In this document: positions 1-5,424 of the stretch, piece after piece
Layout: the number at the start of each line of letters is the position of its first letter
Position numbering within the stretch: position 1 is the stretch's first letter
Source: Armatimonadota bacterium
GTDB taxonomy: Bacteria > Sysuimicrobiota > Sysuimicrobiia > Sysuimicrobiales > JACQTN01
NCBI GenBank assembly: GCA_016210785.1
Contig: JACQTN010000360.1
Span: forward strand, 1-5,879
Length of the DNA stretch: 5,879 bases
Direction: 5' to 3'
Notes under the pieces: model-generated
What the model was told of the DNA's origin: nothing
Seen by the model: only the letters and a program-made list of their open reading frames with translations
Database searches by the model: none
Program-made: the position numbers and the translations under genes

Positions 1-1
1 G

Positions 2-2509
2 CATAGCTTCCCGCTGGAGAGCGTCTTCGCCTTCGTGCGCACGACGACGATGGAAGAGGACCTGGTCCAGGCGCTGCTGGCGTCCCCCATGTTCACCAAC
101 CGGTGGCGGTGGAACGCCGGCCGGGCGCTGGCGGTGCTGCGCCACAACGGAGGGCGGCGCGTGCCGATGCCGATCCAGCGGATGCGGGCGGAGGATCTGC
201 TCGGCGCGGTCTTCCCCGAGCAGGTGGGCTGTCAGGACAACCGCATGGGGAACATCACGCCGCCGGACCACCCGCTGGTGAACGAGACGATCCGCAATTG
301 CCTGCACGAGGCGATGGACCTGGACGGGCTGCGGGAGGTCATCGCCGCGGTGGAGCGGGGCGAGGTCCGCACCGTGGCCGTGGAGACGCCGGCCCCGTCG
401 CCCATGTCCCACGAGATCCTCAACGCCAACCCGTATGCGTTCCTGGACGACGCGCCGCTGGAGGAGCGCCGGGCGCGCGCCGTGTCGCTGCGGCGCACCG
501 ATCCCGATCTGGCGCGGGGCGTGGGCGCCCTCGATCCCGCGGCCATCGAGGAGGTACGGGCACAGGCGTGGCCCGACGTGCGCACCGCCGATGAACTGCA
601 CGATCACCTGTTGACGGTAGGCATCCTGCCGGTGGAAGATGCGGGCGCCTGGGCGCCGCTGGCGGAGGAGCTGATCGCGGCGGGGCGGGCGGCGGTGGCG
701 TCGTGGCCCGGCGACGGGGGCGCTGCCGGCGGGGCGACCGCTCGACCCACCCGGTCTGAATCGCCTGATGCTGCCCGTGGTCCGGCATCGCGGTCCGACA
801 ATAGTACGAGCATGCGCCGCGCCTACGTCGCGGCGGAGCGGCTGTCCGTGGTCCGCGCGGCACTGCCGGATGCGCGGTGGGAGCCTCAGACAGTGTCGCC
901 GGTCCGCGAAATCAGCGGCGCGCGGGACGCGCCGGCTGAAGGTGCGGACACCAAGGCCTCCGCCGCCGGGCGCTTCCGCGCGCCGGCTCCGCCCACGGAA
1001 TCTTCGCACACCGGGCCCGCGGAGCCCTCGCCCGAAGACGCGGTGCGCACCATCGTCCACGGCTGGCTGCAGTGCACGGGTCCGGTCACCGTGGCGGGAC
1101 TCGCGGACCGCCTCGGCCTGGAGCGCTCCGCGGTCGAGGGGGCAATGCTGGCGCTGGAGAACTCCGGCGCCGTGCTGCGGGGACGGTTCACGCCGGAGGT
1201 AGCGGGCTCCGGGGTCCCCGAGAAATCCGGAGGATTTCTCGGGGTGGAGTGTGAGTGGTGCGAGCGCCGGCTGCTGGCGCGCATCCACCGTCTGACGCTG
1301 GGACGCCTGCGGCGCGAGATCGAAGCGGTCTCCGCCGCAGACTTCATGCGGTTCCTCTTCCGGTGGCAGCACGCGCAGCCCGGGACGCAGTGGCGTGGCC
1401 GCGACGGCGTTCTCCAAGTTATCGGGCAGCTGCAGGGGCTCGAGCTTCCCGCGCCGGCGTGGGAGGAGCACGTCCTGCCGGCCCGCGTCAGCCCGTATGA
1501 TCCGGCGGACCTCGAGTACCTCTGCCTGTCGGGCGCGGTGACGTGGGGACGGCTGGCGGGCGGCGCGGGGGCCGCCGACGAGGACGAGAACGGGACCCGG
1601 GCCCAAGGCGGCGCCCGCGCCAGGAACGGGCGCTCCGAGCGGAACGTCCGCCGCCGCACGGGCCCGACCCGCAACGCGCCCATCGCCTTCCTGCGCCGCG
1701 ACGACCTCCCGTGGCTGCTGGCCCGCACGGGTGATGACGCGGAGGCCGTGCTGGTCAGCCTCTCCCCACGCGCGCAGGAGGTGGCGCAGCATCTCCGGGA
1801 GCGCGGCGCCTCCTTCCTGGCGGACATCGCTCGGGCGACGCGCCGCATGCCGTCGGAGGTGGAAGAGGCGCTGTGGGAGCTGGGCTCGGCGGGTCTCGTC
1901 AGCGGCGACGGGGTGGCGGGGCTGCGGCGCCTGCTGCGGACCGGCGTACGCCTCCCGGTTCGCAGCAGGCGCCGTCTCCGCGCCCTCCCCGGTCCCCTCT
2001 CGCCCGCCCGCGCGCTCCCCACGGGCCGATGGGCGCTTTGGCGCGTCGAGGGTGAACCCGCTGGCCGCGACGAGCGCCACGAGGCCATCGCCCGCCAGTT
2101 GCTCCGCCGCTACGGCGTCGTCTTCCGGGACCTGCTGGCGCGCGAGCGGTGCGCGCCCCCATGGCGCGTCCTGCTGGACATCTACCGGCGGGGGGAAGCG
2201 CGCGGCGAGATCCGCGGCGGGAGATTCGTGGACGGCTTCATCGGCGAGCAGTTCGCGTTGCCCGAGGCGGTGGAGGCGCTGCGCGCCGTCCGCCGCGGGC
2301 CCGAGGAGACGGGTGTCGTCGTCATCTCCGCCGCCGATCCGCTCAATTTCGTAGGCATCATCCTGCCGGGCGCGCGCGTCTCGCCCTTCTCCGGGCAGGC
2401 GATTGCGTACCGGAGCGGTGTGCCGGTGGAGGTAGCCCCACTGGGCGCGCTGCTCAGGCGTGTGCATTCTGACGCGTCAGGGCGCCTGCGTCCCCTCTCG
2501 CCGGCTTGA
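2..2509 (+). CDS. lhr: Lhr, large ATP-dependent helicase-related protein (C-terminal part, 5' end outside window)
   Basis: The frame is open from the window edge, so this is the last 835 codons of a longer gene; an internal GTG at 35 is not the true start. Lhr is a cytoplasmic superfamily 2 helicase that translocates 3'-5' on single-stranded DNA and is linked to DNA repair. In E. coli its C-terminal part is also reported to have uracil-DNA glycosylase activity. The family is recognised from visible residues 1-160: TRWRWN-like NRWRWN, RALAVLR, QRMRAEDLLGAVFPEQVGCQ, DHPLVNETI and ILNANPYAFLDDAPLEERR (139-157). Later come EWCERRLLARIHRLTLGRLR (418-437), SAADFMRFLFRWQH and LRRDDLPWLL. The helicase motor motifs lie upstream. 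Winged-helix-like segments (VTVAGLADRLGLERSAVEGAM; ASFLADIARATRRMPSEVEEAL) fit the Lhr C-terminal region. Two low-complexity linkers are present (about residues 235-262 and 515-560). A palindromic DNA repeat is translated in frame at about residues 404-416. The gene ends with TGA at 2507-2509. Confidence 0.93.
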   Translation, partial: HSFPLESVFAFVRTTTMEEDLVQALLASPMFTNRWRWNAGRALAVLRHNGGRRVPMPIQRMRAEDLLGAVFPEQVGCQDNRMGNITPPDHPLVNETIRNCLHEAMDLDGLREVIAAVERGEVRTVAVETPAPSPMSHEILNANPYAFLDDAPLEERRARAVSLRRTDPDLARGVGALDPAAIEEVRAQAWPDVRTADELHDHLLTVGILPVEDAGAWAPLAEELIAAGRAAVASWPGDGGAAGGATARPTRSESPDAARGPASRSDNSTSMRRAYVAAERLSVVRAALPDARWEPQTVSPVREISGARDAPAEGADTKASAAGRFRAPAPPTESSHTGPAEPSPEDAVRTIVHGWLQCTGPVTVAGLADRLGLERSAVEGAMLALENSGAVLRGRFTPEVAGSGVPEKSGGFLGVECEWCERRLLARIHRLTLGRLRREIEAVSAADFMRFLFRWQHAQPGTQWRGRDGVLQVIGQLQGLELPAPAWEEHVLPARVSPYDPADLEYLCLSGAVTWGRLAGGAGAADEDENGTRAQGGARARNGRSERNVRRRTGPTRNAPIAFLRRDDLPWLLARTGDDAEAVLVSLSPRAQEVAQHLRERGASFLADIARATRRMPSEVEEALWELGSAGLVSGDGVAGLRRLLRTGVRLPVRSRRRLRALPGPLSPARALPTGRWALWRVEGEPAGRDERHEAIARQLLRRYGVVFRDLLARERCAPPWRVLLDIYRRGEARGEIRGGRFVDGFIGEQFALPEAVEALRAVRRGPEETGVVVISAADPLNFVGIILPGARVSPFSGQAIAYRSGVPVEVAPLGALLRRVHSDASGRLRPLSPA
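1211..1249 (+). repeat. In-frame palindromic repeat element inside lhr
   Basis: A perfect inverted repeat with 13-bp arms lies at 1216-1228 and 1232-1244, with the loop GGA at 1229-1231. It is preceded by GGGGT (1211-1215) and followed by TGGAG. The arms (CCCCGAGAAATCC / GGATTTCTCGGGG) and both flanks match the intergenic stem-loop at 5148-5190, except for one extra A in the left arm and a matching extra T in the right arm. In the lhr frame it encodes Gly-Val-Pro-Glu-Lys-Ser-Gly-Gly-Phe-Leu-Gly-Val-Glu (visible residues 404-416) without a stop. It sits directly before the conserved EWCERR segment, at what looks like a surface loop. Homology to the intergenic copies is seen directly; that it was inserted here is inferred. 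Confidence 0.85.
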
Positions 2510-2545
2510 GCTCGCATGCCTCCACCCGCGGGGCTTGCCTGTCCG

Positions 2546-2574
2546 TTGACATCATTTGTCTACTATGATAGTCT
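2546..2574 (+). promoter_or_regulatory. Candidate sigma-70-type promoter of the Fic gene
   Basis: A consensus -35 hexamer TTGACA lies at 2546-2551. At 17-bp spacing there is a weak -10 candidate, TAGTCT (2569-2574). A better-looking TATGAT at 2564-2569 is only 12 bp from the -35 and is probably part of the operator. The stretch is clearly more AT-rich than its surroundings. It lies between the lhr stop and the preferred Fic start, so the Fic gene probably has its own promoter. The -35 is convincing; the -10 is uncertain. Confidence 0.55.
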
Positions 2575-2600
2575 TTGGTAGACCTATATGGTGGACAAAT
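2554..2600. promoter_or_regulatory. Inverted-repeat operator overlapping the Fic promoter
   Basis: The half-site ATTTGTCTAC (2554-2563) is matched in inverted orientation by GTGGACAAAT (2591-2600), 9 of 10 positions. A second inverted partner, GTAGAC (2578-2583), perfectly complements GTCTAC (2558-2563). A smaller palindrome ACTATGATAGT (2562-2572) fills the space between. These sites cover the spacer and -10 region of the promoter, which is a repressor-type arrangement. The adjacent Fic protein carries its own C-terminal winged helix, so autoregulation is the simplest inference; no direct evidence is available. Confidence 0.5.
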
Positions 2601-2609
2601 AATGCTGCC

Positions 2610-2615
2610 GGTGGA
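2610..2615 (+). promoter_or_regulatory. Ribosome binding site deciding the Fic start
   Basis: GGTGGA lies six bases before the GTG at 2622. The other in-frame options, TTG at 2556 and ATG at 2565, have no purine-rich site ahead of them. Both also lie inside the promoter and operator, so a transcript from the candidate promoter could not contain them properly. Confidence 0.6.
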
Positions 2616-2621
2616 TATCGC

Positions 2622-3668
2622 GTGCACACCCTGACCTGGGCCCTGAAGACCAGATCCATTCCCTCCGAGATCGCCGTGAGAATCGAGACCGTGGCCGAAT
2701 ACAAGGGCAAGCAGGAGCTTTACCTGCGGACCAAGCCGGAGGTGCTGGACGTGCTCCGCGAGACGGTGATCAGCCAGAGTACCGCGGCCTCCAACGCGCT
2801 GGAGGGCGTGGAGGTGCCACCGAGACGGCTACAGGCGCTGATGGCACACGCGGGGAGGCCGCGCAACCGTCCGGAGGAGGAGATCGCCGGCTACCGCGAC
2901 GCGCTCCGCGGCATCGATGATCTCCGCGATCCGGAGCGCATGCCGGTCGGCGTGGACACGATTCTGGCCATGCACCGGGACCTCTACAGGTACACCACGG
3001 CACCGAACGCAGGGCGCTGGAAGTCGAAGGACAACGTGATCGAAGCGCATACCGCGCGCGGGAAAGTCATCGGTGTAGTCTTCCGGCCGCCCGCAGCCGC
3101 CGCAACCCCGCGCTTCATGACCGAATTGTGCACGTCCCTGGCGCGCGCGCGTTCCCACAAGGTGGCTCCGGCTCCCATCATCATCGCGGCGTTTGCGTTG
3201 GATTTCCTGTGCATCCACCCCTTCGACGACGGAAACGGACGTGTGGCACGGCTCCTGACCCACCTCCTTCTCCTGCAGGAGGGGTATGTCATCGGCCGAT
3301 ATGTCCCGCTGGAACGTCTGATCCTGGAGACCAAGAACGCATACTACGCGGCGCTGAGGGAATCGTCGGAGCACTGGCATGACGCGGTCCACAATCCCGA
3401 CCCATGGGTGCGGTACCTGCTCGACATCTTCATCCGCGCGTACCGCGAGATGGAGACCCGCGTGCGGTCTGTGGCAACGGCGCCGGATGCCGCCGCGGCT
3501 CTGGTTCGTGATGCTGCCCTCTCTCGCCGCAGGTTCACGGCCGCCGAACTCCTGGCGGCGTTCCCGAAAGTCAGCCGCGCGTACGTGTACCGCGTCCTCA
3601 AGGGTCTGGTGGACGAGGGGCGCATTCGCCGGGAGGCGCGGGGGGCGTACCGGGTGACGGCAGGATAG
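2622..3668 (+). CDS. Class II Fic-domain protein with C-terminal winged helix
   Basis: This encodes a 348-residue cytoplasmic Fic (filamentation induced by cAMP) family protein. Such enzymes usually transfer AMP from ATP to hydroxyl side chains of target proteins. The catalytic motif HPFDDGNGRVAR is at residues 199-210 and complete: catalytic His199, the acidic residue that binds the metal, the GNGR anion-binding loop and the final Arg. The N-terminal helix SNALEG (57-62) fits the (S/T)xxxE(G/N) inhibitory motif, with Glu61 expected to block productive ATP binding. This makes it a self-inhibited class II protein that needs no separate antitoxin, and none is seen nearby. Residues about 300-348 (RRFTAAELLAAF, SRAYVYRVLKGLVDEGRI) form a winged helix-turn-helix. 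The GTG at 2622 is chosen because GGTGGA precedes it and because family members begin close to the LKTRSIPSEI and EYKGKQELY segments. The target protein cannot be deduced. The gene lies 112 bases after lhr with its own promoter, so it is probably not part of the lhr transcript. Confidence 0.92.
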   Translation: MHTLTWALKTRSIPSEIAVRIETVAEYKGKQELYLRTKPEVLDVLRETVISQSTAASNALEGVEVPPRRLQALMAHAGRPRNRPEEEIAGYRDALRGIDDLRDPERMPVGVDTILAMHRDLYRYTTAPNAGRWKSKDNVIEAHTARGKVIGVVFRPPAAAATPRFMTELCTSLARARSHKVAPAPIIIAAFALDFLCIHPFDDGNGRVARLLTHLLLLQEGYVIGRYVPLERLILETKNAYYAALRESSEHWHDAVHNPDPWVRYLLDIFIRAYREMETRVRSVATAPDAAAALVRDAALSRRRFTAAELLAAFPKVSRAYVYRVLKGLVDEGRIRREARGAYRVTAG

Positions 3669-3672
3669 GCAG

Positions 3673-3702
3673 CCGTCCAATCCAGAACCGTCCAATCCAG
3701 AA
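3673..3702 (+). repeat. Perfect tandem duplication, 2 x 15 bp
   Basis: CCGTCCAATCCAGAA occurs at 3673-3687 and again immediately at 3688-3702 with no difference. It begins four bases after the Fic stop codon and lies in the 67-base gap before the binding-protein gene. It has no internal symmetry and no terminator-like T tract. It could be a simple replication-slippage duplication or a pair of direct binding sites for a regulator of the transporter; the sequence does not decide. Confidence 0.9.
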
Positions 3703-3722
3703 GAAGATAGAGAGCACCAAGC

Positions 3723-3727
3723 GGAGG
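3723..3727 (+). promoter_or_regulatory. Ribosome binding site of the substrate-binding protein gene
   Basis: GGAGG ends eight bases before the GTG at 3736. An earlier in-frame GTG at 3727 overlaps this Shine-Dalgarno sequence and has none of its own, so 3736 is the better start. The resulting N-terminus, Met-Arg-Pro-Phe-Leu-Arg, is also a normal positively charged signal-peptide start. Confidence 0.7.
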
Positions 3728-3735
3728 TGGCGGCC

Positions 3736-5085
3736 GTGAGACCTTTCCTGAGAACCTTCATCTGGGCAGCCGTGCTGGGCCTGGTGGGCGCGGGAATCGC
3801 GCTGCCCCCGCACCGCGCGGGCGCTCAGGCACAGCAGGTGGCGGTGTTGACGTCTTTCCCCAAGGAACTGTTCGACGCTTACAAGGCGGCGTTCGAGCAG
3901 GCCAACCCGGGCTGGCGGATGATCGTCGTCCCCAAACCCACCTCGGCGGCCATCACCCACGTGCGGGAACGCGCCGGGCGTCCCGACGTGGACATCTTCT
4001 GGGCCAGCGCGGTGGACGCGTTCCTTTACTTGAAGGGCAACAATTTCCTGGAGCGCTACACACCGCCCGCGGAGCTTCGCCGCGGCGTCCCGGACAAGGT
4101 GGCCGGCTTTCCCATCAACGATCCGGAGGGCTTCTTCTTCGGGTTCGCCGTGAGCGGTTACGGCATCATGTGGAACACGCAGTATGTCGCCCGCCACAAA
4201 CTCCCCGAGCCCCGGCAGTGGGAGGATCTGATCAAGCCCGTCTACTTCGGCCACCTGATCATCTCCGCCCCCAGCCGCAGCGGCACAACCCACCTGACCG
4301 TGGAGACGATCCTGCAGGGCTACGGCTGGCAGAAGGGCTGGGAACTGCTGATCCAGATGGGCGGGAACATGGGCGCCATCACCGAGCGCTCCTTCGGCGT
4401 GCCGGAGGCGGTGATCGCCGGGCACTACGGCATCGGCGTGGTCATCGACTTCTTCGCGCTGTCCGCCATCGCGTCGGGCCAGCCCGTCGGCTTCGTCTAC
4501 CCCTCGCTGACGTCCATCGTTCCGGCCAACGTCGGGATCATCCGCGGCGGCCCCAGCACGGAGGGCGGGCGGCGCTTCGTCAACTTCCTGCTGAGCGACG
4601 CGGGGCAGAAGCTGCTCTTCAAACCGGAGATCGGGCGTCTGCCGGTGCGCGAGAGTCTGTACGCCCAGGCGCCCCCGGGCATGCCCAATCCCTTCAAGAT
4701 GAAGGCGGGCGTCCAGTTCAACGCCAACCTCTCGGCCGGCCGCTACCAGGTCACCAACCGGATGTACGACCAGGTGATCACGTTCCGTCACGCCGAGCTC
4801 CGGCGGGCGTGGGAGGCCATCTACCGCGCGGAGCGCGCCGTCGCCGCGGCGAAGCAGGCCGGCCGGGACGCCTCCGAGGCGGAGCGGCTGCTCACGCAGG
4901 CCCGCCATGCTGCGCGCTACCTGCTGGTCAGCGAGAAGACCGCCGCGGAGATCAGCGGCGCCATGGACCGCGACGCGGCCTACCGCAGCGCCAAGGAGCG
5001 GGAGTGGGACCAGGTCTCGCGGTCCACGTACTCCCGGGCCTTCCAACTCGCCACGCAGGCGGAGGAGGCGCTGCGCCGGCGGTAG
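3736..5085 (+). CDS. Fbp-type ABC transporter substrate-binding protein with long helical C-terminal tail
   Basis: This 449-residue exported protein captures a small ligand outside the membrane and delivers it to an ABC permease. Residues 1-32 are a Sec signal peptide: Arg2/Arg6, a hydrophobic core (about 8-23), then AGA/AQA cleavage candidates after residues 30 or 32. There is no lipobox Cys, so it should be soluble periplasmic. The rest fits the family 1 / Fbp-like fold: VAVLTSFPKELFDAYKAAFEQ at the start, VDIFWASAVDAF, FAVSGYGIMWNT, the ligand-loop-like SAPSRSGTTH, and VPANVGIIRGGPSTEGGRRFVNFLLSDAGQKLL. The ligand is open: ferric, 2-aminoethylphosphonate and other Fbp-type proteins share this fold. 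The paired tyrosines of ferric-binding FbpA are not evident; VIDFFAL stands about there. The usual fold ends near residue 340, but about 105 more residues follow, rich in Ala, Arg and Glu and probably helical or coiled-coil. The next gene encodes the permease after a 339-base repeat-filled gap. Confidence 0.88.
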   Translation: MRPFLRTFIWAAVLGLVGAGIALPPHRAGAQAQQVAVLTSFPKELFDAYKAAFEQANPGWRMIVVPKPTSAAITHVRERAGRPDVDIFWASAVDAFLYLKGNNFLERYTPPAELRRGVPDKVAGFPINDPEGFFFGFAVSGYGIMWNTQYVARHKLPEPRQWEDLIKPVYFGHLIISAPSRSGTTHLTVETILQGYGWQKGWELLIQMGGNMGAITERSFGVPEAVIAGHYGIGVVIDFFALSAIASGQPVGFVYPSLTSIVPANVGIIRGGPSTEGGRRFVNFLLSDAGQKLLFKPEIGRLPVRESLYAQAPPGMPNPFKMKAGVQFNANLSAGRYQVTNRMYDQVITFRHAELRRAWEAIYRAERAVAAAKQAGRDASEAERLLTQARHAARYLLVSEKTAAEISGAMDRDAAYRSAKEREWDQVSRSTYSRAFQLATQAEEALRRR

Positions 5086-5114
5086 CGTCGATGGGTGTGA
5101 AACGCTCGTGGTGA

Positions 5115-5226
5115 GTCCTGAGACTCCGTTCGTACTGAGCGGCCCCTGGGGTCCCCGAGAATCCGCTTCGCGGATTCTCGGGGTGGGGTCGGAGCACGGA
5201 GGCTCCGCACCAACTCCGCTCAGGAC
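5115..5226 (+). repeat. Palindromic element, forward copy, bounded by inverted repeats
   Basis: The core is a perfect stem with 14-bp arms, CCCCGAGAATCCGC at 5153-5166 and its complement at 5170-5183, with the loop TTC. Two inverted-repeat pairs enclose it: GTCCTGAG (5115-5122) with CTCAGGAC (5219-5226), and CTGAGCGG (5135-5142) with CCGCTCAG (5216-5223). The left flank CTGAGCGGCCCCTGGGGTCC and right flank GGGGTGGGGTCGGAG recur around the inverted copy at 5283-5383, and parts recur around the lhr copy. The roughly 112-bp symmetrical layout resembles a non-autonomous mobile repeat. No target-site duplication is evident. Confidence 0.8.
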
Positions 5227-5390
5227 AGGCCTGTTGAAACACGGACCAGCGTCTGGCGTCTTGCGCCCCGGCCTTCGACCCTCCTACCCCACCCCAGAGA
5301 ATCCTTCGGATTATCCCCCACCCCAGAGACTCGCACAGCGAATTCCTGGGGACCCCAGGGGCGGGACCCCAGGGTCCGCTCAGGGCAGGC
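5216..5390 (+). repeat. Direct repeat pair CCGCTCAGGRCAGGC
   Basis: A 15-base sequence occurs at 5216-5230 (CCGCTCAGGACAGGC) and at 5376-5390 (CCGCTCAGGGCAGGC), identical at 14 positions. The left copy also forms the right edge of the forward palindromic element and the right copy forms the edge of the inverted element. The boundary sequence is therefore shared by both elements, and the 160-base unit between the copies could have arisen by duplication or adjacent insertion. Confidence 0.8.
5283..5383 (-). repeat. Palindromic element, inverted copy with two tandem cores
   Basis: Read on the minus strand, this begins CCTGAGCGGACCCTGGGGTC and later reaches CTGGGGTGGGGTAGGAG, the same flanks as the forward copy. 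It contains two palindromic cores. One spans 5321-5351: 14-base arms, 11 Watson-Crick pairs plus one wobble, loop ACA. The second spans 5300-5314: arms of about 7-8 bases, loop TTC. The cores are separated by GGGG-T-GGGG type sequence. A separate perfect palindrome, CCTGGGG-A-CCCCAGG, lies at 5345-5359. The arms have diverged more than those of the forward copy and the lhr copy, so this is either older or a different subtype. Confidence 0.75.
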
Positions 5391-5424
5391 GGGCTCAGGG
5401 CGCGCGGCGCCGGGATCCCTGTCC

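Larger units (their letters stand above)
5086..5424. other. 339-base non-coding gap filled with palindromic repeat mosaic
   Basis: No credible gene lies between the binding-protein stop and the permease start. The stretch holds a forward palindromic element (5115-5226), an inverted double-cored element (5283-5383), a pair of direct repeats (5216-5230 and 5376-5390), and short hairpins such as GGAGC/GCTCC at 5190-5205. None of the stems is followed by a run of T, so a classical intrinsic terminator is not supported. Stems placed here in a transporter transcript could stabilise the upstream message, or partly terminate it, raising binding protein over permease; this is an inference. Confidence 0.8.

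Noticed and set aside
886..2088. Long antisense open frame across lhr
   Set aside because: It is Arg/Ser-rich with no recognisable family, as expected for the antisense of GC3-biased coding DNA, and lies wholly opposite a confidently identified gene.
2469..2480. 12-bp perfect palindrome CTGACGCGTCAG near the lhr end
   Set aside because: It lies inside coding sequence, has no loop and no related copies here, and is plausible by chance in GC-rich DNA.
2556..2621. Longer Fic N-terminus from TTG 2556 or ATG 2565
   Set aside because: No ribosome site precedes either codon, and the extra residues overlap the promoter and operator. The family-like sequence begins only at VHTLTWALKTRSIP.
3727..3735. 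GTG at 3727 as start of the binding protein
   Set aside because: It overlaps the GGAGG that serves the GTG at 3736 and has no site of its own.
3669..3735. Fur-type iron operator before the transporter
   Set aside because: No AT-rich GATAATGATAATCATTATC-like sequence is present in the gap, so iron regulation is not supported.
3598..5046. Long antisense open frame across the binding-protein gene (about 480 codons)
   Set aside because: Its composition (Gly/Arg/Ala/His/Asp-rich) is the usual shadow of high-GC coding sequence. The + strand protein has a signal peptide and clear family motifs.
5153..5183. Intrinsic transcription terminator after the binding-protein gene
   Set aside because: The stem is strong but is followed by GTGGGGTCGG rather than a T run, and the permease of the same transporter follows on the same strand.
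5115..5390. CRISPR array
   Set aside because: The repeats are inverted, unequal in length and not regularly spaced, and no cas gene is present.
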